From NCBI GenBank assembly GCA_002482545.1, contig DLGF01000014.1, forward strand, positions 445,172 to 509,171: 64,000 nt of DNA, in the 5' to 3' direction. Positions within the stretch are counted from its first letter, which is position 1. The number at the start of each line of letters is the position of its first letter. The position numbers and the translations under genes were made by a program. The notes under the pieces were generated by a model. The model searched no databases, was not told the origin of the DNA, and was given only the letters and a program-made list of their open reading frames with translations. This document shows, in pieces, positions 33,427-42,318 of this stretch. The stretch comes from Sporomusaceae bacterium UBA7701. Its GTDB lineage: Bacteria; Bacillota; Negativicutes; Sporomusales; UBA7701.

Positions 33427-34325
33427 TCTTGTGTCCCCCTCCCGCTAATAACCTCGGTGCCGATACCGGTGTCGGTGAAAACTTCGAGCAGCAGGGAATG
33501 CATGAGCCGGCCGTCGATGATGTGGGCCTTGGCCGCCCCGCCGGACAGCGCTCTGGTGCAAGCCTCCACCTTGGGGATCATCCCCCCCTCGATGCTCCCC
33601 TCGCGGATGAGTTTCTCCGCTTCATCAGCCGTAAGGGTGGCCAGGAAGGTGCTTTTATCGCGCCAGTCGCGGTAGATGCCCTCCACATCCGTGAGCAGCA
33701 GCAGTTTCTCCGCCTTGAGCGCCCCGGCTATTTCCCCGGCCACATAGTCGGCGTTGATATTGTAGCTTTCCCCGTCGGCGCCGACCCCGATCGGGGCGAC
33801 GACCGGGATGTACCCTTGGTCGATCAGCGTCCAGAGGAGGCCGGGGTTAACGGCGGCCACATCCCCGACAAAGCCGATATCCACCTCTTTCTCGTCGCCG
33901 TTCTCATAGACCTTGGCCAGATGCTTTTCCGCCACGATCAGGTCGGCGTCCTTGCCGCTCAGGCCCACCGCCTTGGCGCCCTGCTGGTTGAGCAGGCCGA
34001 CCAGCTCGGTATTGACCTTGCCCACCAGCACCATCTCGGCCACTCCCACCGTTGCCGCGTCGGTGACCCGAAGGCCGCTGACAAAGGACGATTCCTTGCC
34101 GAGCTGCTTTAGAAGAGCGGTGATCTCCGGCCCGCCGCCGTGGACCACAACCGGCTTCAGGCCAATATATTTCATCAGGATAATATCTTGGATGACGCTG
34201 CGTTTAAGTTCGGCGTTGATCATGGCGTTGCCGCCGTACTTGACAACCACCGTTTTGCCGGAAAACCGCTTCATGTACGGCAGGGCTTCGAGCAGAACAG
34301 CAGCCTTCTCGACAATGCTCAACAT
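33423..34325 (-). CDS. argB: N-acetylglutamate kinase
   Basis: A 300-residue amino-acid kinase phosphorylating N-acetylglutamate. KYGGNAM at the N-terminus, VVVHGGGPEI for substrate and the NADYVAGEIAGAL ATP-site segment are present. The start at MLSIVEKAAVLLEALPY is chosen because GGGAGA lies 8 nt upstream; an earlier ATG overlapping the argJ stop has no ribosome site. The N-terminal helix of this kind occurs in hexameric, arginine-feedback-inhibited kinases, so feedback control is likely. Confidence 0.95.
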
Positions 34326-34339
34326 TGGCTTCTCTCCCA

Positions 34340-35548
34340 TCAGGTGCTGTAATCGGCGTTGATTTTCACGTATTCATAGGAAAAATCGCAGGTCCAGACG
34401 GTGGCCGCTTCCTCCCCGGCCGCCAGATCGAGCACGACGGCGATATCCCGGGCCGTCATGGCCTGTTCCAGCGCTTTGGCCTCAAAGGGAACGCTGACGC
34501 CATTTTGGACGATGGATACGCCGCCGATGGCCAGCGTCGTTTTGGCCGGATCGACTTTGGCGCCCGAGTAGCCGGCGGCGCAAAGAATCCGCCCCCAATT
34601 CGGGTCCTGGCCGAAGAACGCCGTTTTCACCAGCGGCGAATTCGCAATGGCCATCGCCGCCGCCTTGGCGTCCTCAAAGCTGGCCGCGCCCTGGACGGTG
34701 ATTTCCAAAAACTTGGTGGCGCCTTCGCCGTCTTGCACGACTAACTTCGCCAGTTCGGTGCATACCGTCCGCAGGGCGCCCGCGAAATCCTGATAGGCCG
34801 TTCCCGCGGCTTCGGTGACCGGCTTGTTGCCGGCCTGCCCGTTGGCCAGAACGCCGACCATATCGTTGGTGCTGGTGTCGCCGTCGACGCTGATCATATT
34901 GAAAGAATATTTGATCGCGTCCTGCAGCGCCTGTTTCAGCACGGCCGGCGCGACGGCGGCGTCGGTGGTGACGAACCCCAGCGTCGTGGCCATGTTCGGC
35001 ATGATCATTCCGGCGCCCTTGGCGATGCCGGCTATCTTCACCGGAATGCCGTCAAGCAAAAACTCATAGGCGCAGGTCTTGGGAAACGTGTCGGTGGTCA
35101 TGATCCCGTTCATAGCCTTTTCGTGGCCGGATTCCGAAAGCTCGGCCACCACCTGCTTGATCCCCTCGGCCACCTTGCCCATCGGCAGGGGCACGCCGAT
35201 CATCCCGGTCGACGCCACAAACACATCCTCGTCCTTCAGACCCAGCAGGGATGCGGCCATATGCACCATTGCCCGGGCGTCCATCAGTCCCTGTTCGCCG
35301 GTGCAGGCATTGGCGCAGCCGGAATTGACCAGGAAGGCCTGGGCGTAACCCTTGCCGCCCGCCTGCCGGGATACCACCACCGGGGCGGCGGCCATGGTAT
35401 TGGTGGTGAAAACAGCCGCCGCGGCGGCCGGTACGGCGCTGTAGATAAGGGCGATGTCCTCCTTGCGGTTTTTCTTGAGCCCGGCCGCAACTCCGGCGGC
35501 TTTAAAACCTTTGGGAGCGGTGATGCCTCCGTCTATCTTCTTCAGCAT
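34340..35548 (-). CDS. argJ: Bifunctional ornithine acetyltransferase / N-acetylglutamate synthase
   Basis: A 402-residue self-cleaving enzyme that recycles the acetyl group from N-acetylornithine to glutamate. The cleavage nucleophile is Thr188 in MPNMATTLGFVTTDA. The start follows GGAGGT by 6 nt; seven extra upstream codons are rejected. No separate argA or argE is seen, as expected with the cyclic pathway. It lies 23 nt downstream of argC. Confidence 0.95.
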   Translation of the reverse strand: MLKKIDGGITAPKGFKAAGVAAGLKKNRKEDIALIYSAVPAAAAAVFTTNTMAAAPVVVSRQAGGKGYAQAFLVNSGCANACTGEQGLMDARAMVHMAASLLGLKDEDVFVASTGMIGVPLPMGKVAEGIKQVVAELSESGHEKAMNGIMTTDTFPKTCAYEFLLDGIPVKIAGIAKGAGMIMPNMATTLGFVTTDAAVAPAVLKQALQDAIKYSFNMISVDGDTSTNDMVGVLANGQAGNKPVTEAAGTAYQDFAGALRTVCTELAKLVVQDGEGATKFLEITVQGAASFEDAKAAAMAIANSPLVKTAFFGQDPNWGRILCAAGYSGAKVDPAKTTLAIGGVSIVQNGVSVPFEAKALEQAMTARDIAVVLDLAAGEEAATVWTCDFSYEYVKINADYST

Positions 35549-35571
35549 TCTGCTACCTCCATAATTCATAC

Positions 35572-36606
35572 TCAGGGATACAGCGGCGCTTGCGTCAATC
35601 CCAAGCGCTCATCCAGGCCGAACATCACATTGAGGTTTTGCACGGCCTGCCCGGCCGCCCCCTTGACCAGGTTGTCGATAGCCGCCACGGCTACCACCCG
35701 TCCGGCGCGGGCGTCGATATGCCAGCCGATATCACAGAAGTTGGAGCCCCGGGTATCCTTGGTCGCCGGATACCCGCCCCGGCCGCGCAGGCGGATGAAA
35801 TACTCCCCGCCGTAGTCCGCTTCATAGGCCTCGTCGATCATTTCGCCGGTCACGCCTTCCTTCAGCCGGCTGTAGCAGGTGCTTAGAATGCCCCGGGCCA
35901 TGGGGACAAGATGCGGCGTGAAGGAAAGGACGACCGGCGCGCCGGCCAGCTCGGACAGCGCCTGTTCAATCTCGGGGGTATGCCGGTGGCCGCCGATGTT
36001 ATAGGCTTTGACATTTTCGAAGGCCTCCGTGAAATGGCTCGCGAGGGCAAGCCCCCGCCCCGCTCCCGAAAGGCCCGATTTGGCATCCACGATAATGCTG
36101 TCCGGATCAACCAGCTGGTGCTTGACAAGCGGGGCCAGCGCCAGAATGCTGGCGGTTGTATAGCAGCCCGGGTTGCCGACAATCTCGGCCTCCCGGACCT
36201 GACTTCGGTACAGCTCCGTAAGTCCGTATACCGCAGGAGCGTCCGGATGGCTGTGCGGAACCCGGTACCATTTCTCATACACCGCGGCGTCCCGGAAGCG
36301 ATAATCCGCCCCCAGGTCAATGACTTTGACGCCGCTGCCCAGCAACGCTTTGCCCACTTCCATGGCATGGCCGTGGGGCAAGGCCACGAACACCGCGTCA
36401 CTCTCGGCGGCGATCGCGGCGAGAGCCTTGGCGCTCGCTAGTTTTTTGGGATAAAATCGGGTAAAATGAGGATATATACTATTGATAAACTCCCCGGTCT
36501 GGCTTTCGGAAGTGATATGGGAAACTTCCACCGCCGGATGTCCCGCCAGAATACGGAGCAGTTCTTCGCCGGTATAGCCCGTAGCGCCTATAATCGCAAC
36601 CTTCAT
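35572..36606 (-). CDS. argC: N-acetyl-gamma-glutamyl-phosphate reductase
   Basis: A 344-residue NADPH-dependent reductase, third step of arginine synthesis. The N-terminal nucleotide site is AIIGATGYTGEELLRIL and the catalytic cysteine is C148 in VGNPGCYTTA. It is the first gene of the operon; an ARG-box-like palindrome overlaps its promoter, indicating repression by an ArgR/AhrC regulator when arginine is abundant. Confidence 0.96.
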   Translation of the reverse strand: MKVAIIGATGYTGEELLRILAGHPAVEVSHITSESQTGEFINSIYPHFTRFYPKKLASAKALAAIAAESDAVFVALPHGHAMEVGKALLGSGVKVIDLGADYRFRDAAVYEKWYRVPHSHPDAPAVYGLTELYRSQVREAEIVGNPGCYTTASILALAPLVKHQLVDPDSIIVDAKSGLSGAGRGLALASHFTEAFENVKAYNIGGHRHTPEIEQALSELAGAPVVLSFTPHLVPMARGILSTCYSRLKEGVTGEMIDEAYEADYGGEYFIRLRGRGGYPATKDTRGSNFCDIGWHIDARAGRVVAVAAIDNLVKGAAGQAVQNLNVMFGLDERLGLTQAPLYP

Positions 36607-36624
36607 GGCCGACCTCCCGTTGGT

Positions 36625-36663
36625 TTTTTATAATTATACATCAATATTGTATAATAATACAAT
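36625..36663. promoter_or_regulatory. ARG boxes and divergent promoters between argC and the DedA gene
   Basis: ATTGTATAATAATACAAT (36646-36663) is a perfect 7-bp inverted repeat around AATA and fits the 18-bp ArgR/AhrC pattern TGNATWWWWATNCA. A second, weaker copy (TTTATAATTATACAT) lies at 36627-36641. On the minus strand TTGTAT and TATAAT 18 nt apart could be the argC promoter, so the boxes cover both elements. The plus-strand promoter of the DedA gene also lies here. Confidence 0.7.
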
Positions 36664-36697
36664 AGGTTTGGTTGGAAAAATTATAAGGAGAGCATCG

Positions 36698-37354
36698 ATG
36701 CCTGATTTGGGGTCTCTGACGGATGTCGTGAAAACATACAGCTATCTCGCGATTTTCTTCATGATGTTTCTGGAAGGCATGTGCATCCCCATTCCCAGCG
36801 AACTTCTCCTGGGCTTCGCCGGGTTTATGGCTTATCAGGGCCAACTCGCCTTTGCCGGGGCAATCCTGGCGGGGTGGCTGGGAAGTTTCGCCGGCTCGTT
36901 TGCCGTTTATCTGCTGGCCCGCAAAAGCGGGCGGAAATACCTCTACCAGTATGGCCACCTGGTGTACCTGTCGCCGGAGCGCCTCGACCGGATCGCCGGC
37001 TGGTTCTCCCGCTATGGCCCCGTCCTCATCCTTCCTTGGCGGCAGCTCCCGGTCGTCCGCACGAAAATCAGCATCGCGGCCGGACTTCTGGATATGCGCT
37101 ATGCTGTCTTTACTTTATACACCGCCCTCGGGATCTTAGTCTGGTGTACGCTGGCCGTTTCGCTGGGATACTATCTTGGACAAAACTGGGAACAGCTCAT
37201 TGATATTTTTTCCGAGACGGGCTATTTTATCATCGCCGCCGTCACGGCGCTCATGCTGGCCGTTTTGTATTTTCTCCACCGCCGCCGAAAAAAAACAAGC
37301 GAGGCCGCTGACCCGGCCCCGCTTGTTGGCAAACCAAAAAGGGATCTCAAATGA
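36698..37354 (+). CDS. DedA-family membrane protein
   Basis: A 218-residue integral membrane protein of the DedA/SNARE-associated family. These proteins act as scramblases or flippases of undecaprenyl phosphate and phospholipids. The family segments MFLEGMCIPIPSELLLGFAGF, GKYLYQYG-like RKYLYQYGHLVYL, and LPVVRTKISIAAGLLDM are visible, with about five hydrophobic spans. The start follows AAGGAG; a longer frame into the arg promoter is rejected. Its promoter overlaps the ARG boxes, so its expression may change with arginine. Confidence 0.88.
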   Translation: MPDLGSLTDVVKTYSYLAIFFMMFLEGMCIPIPSELLLGFAGFMAYQGQLAFAGAILAGWLGSFAGSFAVYLLARKSGRKYLYQYGHLVYLSPERLDRIAGWFSRYGPVLILPWRQLPVVRTKISIAAGLLDMRYAVFTLYTALGILVWCTLAVSLGYYLGQNWEQLIDIFSETGYFIIAAVTALMLAVLYFLHRRRKKTSEAADPAPLVGKPKRDLK

Positions 37355-37364
37355 GATCCCTTTT
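37337..37364. terminator. Bidirectional terminator overlapping the DedA stop codon
   Basis: AAAAGGGATCTCA (37337-37349) pairs with TGAGATCCCTTTT (37352-37364). The last codons and the stop codon of the DedA gene are part of the hairpin. It also ends the converging peptide transporter gene 20 nt away. Confidence 0.85.
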
Positions 37365-37383
37365 GCCGTTTTTCGGATTTCCT

Positions 37384-38805
37384 TTATTGTTCTTCCACCA
37401 CCATGATCTTTTGGAACCAAGGGGTCAAGAAGCAGAGCAGCAGACCGGCGCCGACCGACACGACGGTTACAAAGCCGAAGACCTGCAAGGCTCCCCAGGA
37501 TTCAACAAATGCAGCCGACATGCCGGCCAGGTAATTGCCGAAACCGGTGGCGACGAACCATACGCCCATCATGATGGCGGCAATCTGCTTGGGCGCCAGC
37601 TTGCTGACCATCGAAAGCCCGACCGGAGACAGGAACATCTCCCCGACGGTGTGCAGGGTATAAGCGCCGAACAGCCAGAGGATATTGGCCTTGATCGCCG
37701 CATCGGCGGTATCCCCTCTCTCCAGAGCCGCGCCGGCCATGAGAGCGAAGCCCAGTCCGAGGATGATCAGGCCGTAGCCCATCTTTCTGGCGGTGGGAAT
37801 ATCGCCTTGGGGGCGCCTGGAAAGCCGGAGGAAGATCCAGGCGAAGGTCGGTCCGAGCACGACGCACAGGAAGGGGTTGATTGACTGGAACCAGCTTGTC
37901 GGCACTTCGAAGCCGCCGACGTTCCGGTTGATGTAATCATTGGTATAAAGCGTGAGGCTGGACCCGGCTTGTTCGAATCCGGCCCAGAAGATGATGACAA
38001 AGAAGGCCAGCAGGAAAATCGCTACCACGCGTTTCTTCTCTTCGACGGTGAGCGGCTGCTTCTTTGCTGCTGCAGCGTCCTTTTCGGCCTTCTTGGCCAG
38101 TTCTTGTTCACGGGCCTTCTGCACGTTGTATTTGCCTATTTCGCCGATGTACTTGTCGCTGAAGACCAGATAGAGCAGGGAACCCACCAGCATTCCGACG
38201 CCTGCCGCCAGAAAACCGTACTTGTAGCCATAGCTGACAATCTCGGCGCCCTGGGTAACGGCGAAAGTTTTCTCAGCCAGCGTGCCGCATACAAACGGGG
38301 CAATGAACGCGCCGATATTGATAAAGGTATAGAAGATGGAGTAAGCCCCGTCTTTTCGCGGGTCGGTGTTACTGTAGAAATCGCCGACAATCGAGGAGAT
38401 GTTCGGCTTCCAGAAGCCATTGCCAATAATAAGGAGAAATAGTGCGGCATAAACCAGGAACAGGGTCTGGGAGAGGAACAGGCCGACCATACCGGCGGCA
38501 ATCAGGAGCGAGCCGATAAAGAACGTCGTTCTTTTGCCCAAATATTTGTCGGCTACATAGCCGCCCAGCAACGGGGCAAAATACACGAACATGGTGAAAT
38601 TGGCGTAGATTGTGGCCGCCGTTGGTTTGTCGAGACCCAAGCCGCCTTTGATGGCCGCTGTTGTCAGGAACAGCATGAGCAAGCCCCGCATCCCGTAATA
38701 GCTGAACCGCTCGGTGGCCTGCATGGTGGAAACCAGCCAGAATCCTGCCGGATGGCGCTTCGTCTCAACTACGGGTTGACTCGTTGTTGCAACTGTAGTA
38801 GACAC
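37384..38805 (-). CDS. POT-family proton-coupled oligopeptide transporter
   Basis: A 473-residue major-facilitator protein with about 14 membrane spans importing di- and tripeptides with protons. Family signatures are ERFSYYGMRGLL in TM1 and FYTFINIGAFIAPFV in TM5. The proton-coupling ExxER motif reads QATER, so its first Glu is replaced. A Lys/Glu/Ala-rich cytoplasmic segment (ARELAKKAEKDAAAAKK-like) joins the two halves. The GTG start at 38805 follows AAGGGG; an ATG 15 codons earlier lies in the leader. It has its own promoter and terminator. Confidence 0.9.
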   Translation of the reverse strand: MSTTVATTSQPVVETKRHPAGFWLVSTMQATERFSYYGMRGLLMLFLTTAAIKGGLGLDKPTAATIYANFTMFVYFAPLLGGYVADKYLGKRTTFFIGSLLIAAGMVGLFLSQTLFLVYAALFLLIIGNGFWKPNISSIVGDFYSNTDPRKDGAYSIFYTFINIGAFIAPFVCGTLAEKTFAVTQGAEIVSYGYKYGFLAAGVGMLVGSLLYLVFSDKYIGEIGKYNVQKAREQELAKKAEKDAAAAKKQPLTVEEKKRVVAIFLLAFFVIIFWAGFEQAGSSLTLYTNDYINRNVGGFEVPTSWFQSINPFLCVVLGPTFAWIFLRLSRRPQGDIPTARKMGYGLIILGLGFALMAGAALERGDTADAAIKANILWLFGAYTLHTVGEMFLSPVGLSMVSKLAPKQIAAIMMGVWFVATGFGNYLAGMSAAFVESWGALQVFGFVTVVSVGAGLLLCFLTPWFQKIMVVEEQ

Positions 38806-38848
38806 CCTAACACCCCTTCTTAAATTTATAGGATAAATATACATTTGC

Positions 38849-38877
38849 ATAATACCAAATTATTACACCTAAATCAA
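38849..38877 (-). promoter_or_regulatory. Sigma-A promoter of the peptide transporter gene
   Basis: On the minus strand TTGATT (38877-38872), a 17-nt spacer, and TATTAT (38854-38849), about 45 nt upstream of the GTG start in AT-rich DNA. The rest of this gap (to 38986) is AT-rich with no gene. Confidence 0.65.
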
Positions 38878-38984
38878 GATTTTTTTCAGTTTAACCGAAA
38901 TATTTTTATAAATATTGAAATTAATTTGAAATAATAGTTGATTTTTTCTGTACCAGTAAATTGATAAGAAATAATCGAAAAGGC

Positions 38985-39018
38985 ATAAAAAACGGCGCAC
39001 CTGACAACAGGTACGCCG
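38985..39018 (-). terminator. Terminator of the AmmeMemoRadiSam operon
   Basis: CGGCG and ACCTG (38993-39003) pair with CAGGT and CGCCG (39008-39018) with one mismatch. On the minus strand TTTTTT follows directly. It lies about 20 nt past the radical SAM gene. Confidence 0.85.
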
Positions 39019-39038
39019 CTGGTGGACTTTTTGCCCAA

Positions 39039-40025
39039 TCAGAACCGGATTTCCCCGCTTATTGGGATGATTTCGCCGCAGCGGGGGCAGCTTTTGTTTT
39101 CCAGGCGGCTGATTCCCTTTTCCCGGTCGATCACCACCGACGAGCAGCTTGGACACCGGGTATTGACGCCGTCGCCGCCCGCGTTGCCCACATAGACGTA
39201 GGGCAGATGGCGCCGCGCCGCCCGGTACGCGCTCTCCAGGGTGCTCAGGGGCGTTGCCGGGATGCTGAGCCGGTAGCTGGGGAAGTATCGGGAAACATGG
39301 AGGGGAATGTTCTGATTGATCCCCGCCAGCCATTCAGCCATGGCCGCCAGCTCGTCCGGGCGGTCATTGAGGCCGGGGATGAGCAGGCAGGTAATTTCGA
39401 CATGCGCCGCCGACGCCGCCAGCGCCACGGTCCGTTTGACATCCGCCAGACGGCCGGCGCAGACTTCCCGGTAGAAAGTTTCGTTGAAGGCTTTGACATC
39501 GATGTTGAAGGCGTCCATAAGCGGCAGCAGCTCGGCCAACGGCTCGGGATTGATCGAGCCGTTGGTGACGAGCACGTTCTTCAGGCCGTGCCGCCGGGCC
39601 TCCTGCGCGGTGTCGCGCACGAATTCGTACCAGACGCCGGGTTCGGAGTAGGTATAGGCAAGGCCGATATTCCTTTTCCCGGCCTGAGCAGCCATTTTCA
39701 CCGCCTGTTCCGGCGTAAGACTCACCGTGTCGGGCTCGGCCTGGGCAATCTGCCAGTTTTGGCAGAACCGGCAGGAAAAGTTGCACCCCCAGGTGCCGAT
39801 CGAGTAAATATAACTTCCCGGGTAAAAATGATATAAGGGCTTTTTCTCGATGGGGTCCAAGGCATAAGCAGTGCAGGCCCCATAATTTTTCGCATATAAA
39901 ACGCCGCCCAGGTTTTGCCTCGTCCGGCAAAAGCCGGCTTTACCCTCGCCAATCACACATTCCTTGGGGCACAGGCGGCAGTGGGCCCCGCCGGGATGCG
40001 GCTCATAAAAGAGCGCTTCGCGCAC
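39039..40025 (-). CDS. amrS: AmmeMemoRadiSam system radical SAM enzyme
   Basis: A 328-residue radical SAM protein. The 4Fe-4S ligands are C81-x3-C85-x2-C88 (CNFSCRFCQ). An N-terminal Cys cluster (C16, C19, C23, C33) and a C-terminal zinc-ribbon (CPSC, CPRC) flank the barrel, as in this family. PflA-like features (TYSEPGVWYEFV, DVKAFNE) are present. It follows the AMMECR1-like gene by 6 nt in a three-gene operon with a Memo-like dioxygenase-fold protein. The reaction of the trio is not established; a redox or modification function is only presumed. Confidence 0.92.
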   Translation of the reverse strand: MREALFYEPHPGGAHCRLCPKECVIGEGKAGFCRTRQNLGGVLYAKNYGACTAYALDPIEKKPLYHFYPGSYIYSIGTWGCNFSCRFCQNWQIAQAEPDTVSLTPEQAVKMAAQAGKRNIGLAYTYSEPGVWYEFVRDTAQEARRHGLKNVLVTNGSINPEPLAELLPLMDAFNIDVKAFNETFYREVCAGRLADVKRTVALAASAAHVEITCLLIPGLNDRPDELAAMAEWLAGINQNIPLHVSRYFPSYRLSIPATPLSTLESAYRAARRHLPYVYVGNAGGDGVNTRCPSCSSVVIDREKGISRLENKSCPRCGEIIPISGEIRF

Positions 40026-40031
40026 GACCTG

Positions 40032-40556
40032 TCACTCCTTGCCGTAACGGGTGACGGAAAACCGGTATAATTCCACTTCTTCCTCAGGCGACAGGCCGGC
40101 CTTCTGTCTGGCGATGCCCACCTGCGCTTCGACCGTATCGACGCCCTCCAGGTCAGGCAAAAGAAGGCCGGAGCGGCGTCCCCGTCGGACGATGACCCCG
40201 TACCGCTGGGGATCCAGCTCCGCCAGGTCTTTGACCGGCTCAGGCGCCGAAAGGATATCCACTGAAATAGCGATCTCCGCCAGTTCATCCGCTTCCACCG
40301 GCCAGAAACGGGGGTCTTCGGTGCCGGCGCTCACGGCGTTGCGGATAATTTCCCCGGCGATGGTGGACTGGGTGGGAGCGAAGGTCCCGATGCAGCCACG
40401 AAGCTGCCCCTCTTTTTTCAAGGAAACAAATACCCCCGCCTGGCCGCTGAGTTCCCGGGAGAACTCGGACGGCGGCGGCAAGAATTCCCCGGTGGCGAGA
40501 AAGTGGGCAAGGCTTTGCCTGGCCAGTCTCACCGGAGCGCTTTCCTCCGCCATCAC
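40032..40556 (-). CDS. amrA: AmmeMemoRadiSam system protein A (AMMECR1-like)
   Basis: A 174-residue AMMECR1-domain protein. The conserved block SLKKEGQLRGCIGTFAPTQ (residues 50-68) contains the invariant LRGCIG with Cys. Further conserved parts are EDPRFWPVEADELAEIAISVDILS and YGVIVRRGRRSGLLLPDLEGVDT. Its start overlaps the end of the Memo-like gene by ATGA. AMMECR1 is mutated in a human syndrome, but its biochemical role is unknown in any organism as far as the sequence tells. Confidence 0.92.
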   Translation of the reverse strand: MMAEESAPVRLARQSLAHFLATGEFLPPPSEFSRELSGQAGVFVSLKKEGQLRGCIGTFAPTQSTIAGEIIRNAVSAGTEDPRFWPVEADELAEIAISVDILSAPEPVKDLAELDPQRYGVIVRRGRRSGLLLPDLEGVDTVEAQVGIARQKAGLSPEEEVELYRFSVTRYGKE

Positions 40557-41386
40557 TCCCCCTCCCTGACAGTGAACGACGCCACTGCATAGCCTACGCC
40601 AAACGGCCCTTCATAGGACAATACTTGGGCCTTGGCTTCCAGGCCCCCCAAAACGCCCATCAGAAAACACGCCGGGCGCAGGCCGCATTCGCCCGCCTCT
40701 TCAATGAGCTTCGGGTCGAGATTGAGGAGCGCCTTGGCATCCAGGTTCGCCAGGGCGTCCACCACCAGCCGGTCAAATTCCGCGCCGCGCGGGTTGTAGC
40801 CCGCCGGAGCGTCTTCGGTAAGCCGGTGGGATAAGTCGCCGGAGGCGATAACCGCCACCCGCTTGTCCATCATGCCGATGGCCGCCTGGACGGCTTTTCC
40901 GAAGGTATACATTTCCTCATAGGGCAACAGCCCCATGGAAATATGCACGAGCTGTCCCTTGAAGCCGGCTTTGTGCAAATAGTAAAGCGGTATAAGAGCA
41001 CCGTGATCCAACTGCAGGGAAAACCGGTAGGTTTTGGCCAGATCGTCGGTAAGTTCGACAATATTAATACCAAGCCGCTCCGCCTTCCGGAGAATATGAC
41101 GCACCAGAAGCCCGTCCGTCTCAAAGGCGAGCGCCACATCGGGCACCCCAAACGCGGCCAGGCTTCCCCGGAGCCTGGGATGAACGCTGACGGCGGCCGC
41201 ATCCTCGAACACAGGACCATGTGGCGTAATGAGGACGATCGTCTGCGGGCCGCCGTTTTTCAGGGCCTCGGAAGCCTGTTCCGCCGCTTCGACCGTGTTA
41301 CGGATCCTGGACAATTCGTCTTTTCCCACTTCCGGCACCATAACCGGCGGATGCGGCATAAAGGCGCAGCCAACCAGATTCTTCAC
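40553..41386 (-). CDS. amrB: AmmeMemoRadiSam system protein B (Memo/LigB dioxygenase fold)
   Basis: A 277-residue protein of the class III extradiol dioxygenase superfamily (LigB/Memo). Likely metal-site residues occur in AFMPHPPVMVPE (N-terminus), LITPHGPV, LDHGALIPLYYL and ASGDLSHRL, all typical of LigB-fold iron or copper sites. Memo proteins of this family bind a metal but a dioxygenase substrate is not known. It is the first gene of the three-gene system. Confidence 0.9.
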   Translation of the reverse strand: MKNLVGCAFMPHPPVMVPEVGKDELSRIRNTVEAAEQASEALKNGGPQTIVLITPHGPVFEDAAAVSVHPRLRGSLAAFGVPDVALAFETDGLLVRHILRKAERLGINIVELTDDLAKTYRFSLQLDHGALIPLYYLHKAGFKGQLVHISMGLLPYEEMYTFGKAVQAAIGMMDKRVAVIASGDLSHRLTEDAPAGYNPRGAEFDRLVVDALANLDAKALLNLDPKLIEEAGECGLRPACFLMGVLGGLEAKAQVLSYEGPFGVGYAVASFTVREGE

Positions 41387-41406
41387 AACACCACTCCTTT
41401 CGTCCG

Positions 41407-42126
41407 TTATCTTGCCACATGATGGCCGAAATGATACGCCAAAGCTTGGGTGATATATTGGGCCATTTTCTGCTGATAGGCCGGGTCGGCCAGGAGCGCC
41501 GCCTCCTTGGGATTGCTGATGAAGCCCGCCTCGATAAGCACTCCAGGAATGGTGGTATCCTTCAACACCAGAATATCGGAATCCTGCCTGGCCTGGCGTT
41601 TATTACCGGGAGGAAAATCGGCAAGAGCTTTCTGCATCACCTCCGCCAGCTGCTTGTTGGTTTCGCTCCGCGGGTTGTAGTAAGTTTCCGCCCCAAACCA
41701 CTGGGCGCCTTTGATGGCGTTGGTGTGGATGCTTAGGAACAGGGCGGCGCCCGATGCATTGATCAAGGCGACGCGCTTGATCAGGTCGTTCCTTTTTCCG
41801 CCCTTTCCTCTCGTATAATAATCGATATCGCTGTCCCGCGTGAAGACTACGGTTGCCCCGTGGCGGCGGAGCTCGTCGGCCAGTTTCAACGCCAGGCTGA
41901 GGGTGATATCCTTTTCCTGCAGGCCGCCGGATCTGGCTCCCCCGTCAATTCCGCCGTGGCCCGGGTCCAGGGCAATGGTCTTGCCAGCCAGGACGGCAGG
42001 GTCGCTGGCCAGTATGTCGTCGAGCGCCACCTGTCCGGGCAGCAGAACATTGACAATGATCGTCGCCATCACCCCGATTATGGCCGCGATGCCAAGGTTC
42101 CGCCGGCGCAGCCTAACAACCCACAT
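41407..42126 (-). CDS. cwlD: N-acetylmuramoyl-L-alanine amidase, CwlD-type
   Basis: A 239-residue membrane-anchored Amidase_3 enzyme. One N-terminal helix (LGIAAIIGVMATIIVNVLL) precedes the catalytic domain. Zinc ligands are H57 (DPGHGG), E71 and H134 (SIHTNA), and the general base is E199 (VLIEAGFISN). CwlD removes stem peptides to make muramic delta-lactam in spore cortex, which suggests an endospore former. The start follows GGGAGGGGGAG; a longer frame without ribosome site is rejected. It is 20 nt upstream of the AmmeMemoRadiSam operon and may be co-transcribed. Confidence 0.85.
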   Translation of the reverse strand: MWVVRLRRRNLGIAAIIGVMATIIVNVLLPGQVALDDILASDPAVLAGKTIALDPGHGGIDGGARSGGLQEKDITLSLALKLADELRRHGATVVFTRDSDIDYYTRGKGGKRNDLIKRVALINASGAALFLSIHTNAIKGAQWFGAETYYNPRSETNKQLAEVMQKALADFPPGNKRQARQDSDILVLKDTTIPGVLIEAGFISNPKEAALLADPAYQQKMAQYITQALAYHFGHHVAR

Positions 42127-42318
42127 GTGTCTACTCCCCCTCCCTTTCCCTACCAACAATATGCCGGTCTGCTTTTTCCTATGTCGTGTTTTGGGGCTGG
42201 GAAGTATAGCCAAACCGGGACAAGTAGGCTACAATACTATTGAGGCTGTTTTCCATATCATCCGCGGCTGTTCCGGAGCTTATCCCGGAAATGCCGTCAT
42301 AATCTGAAGGAGGTGCTT

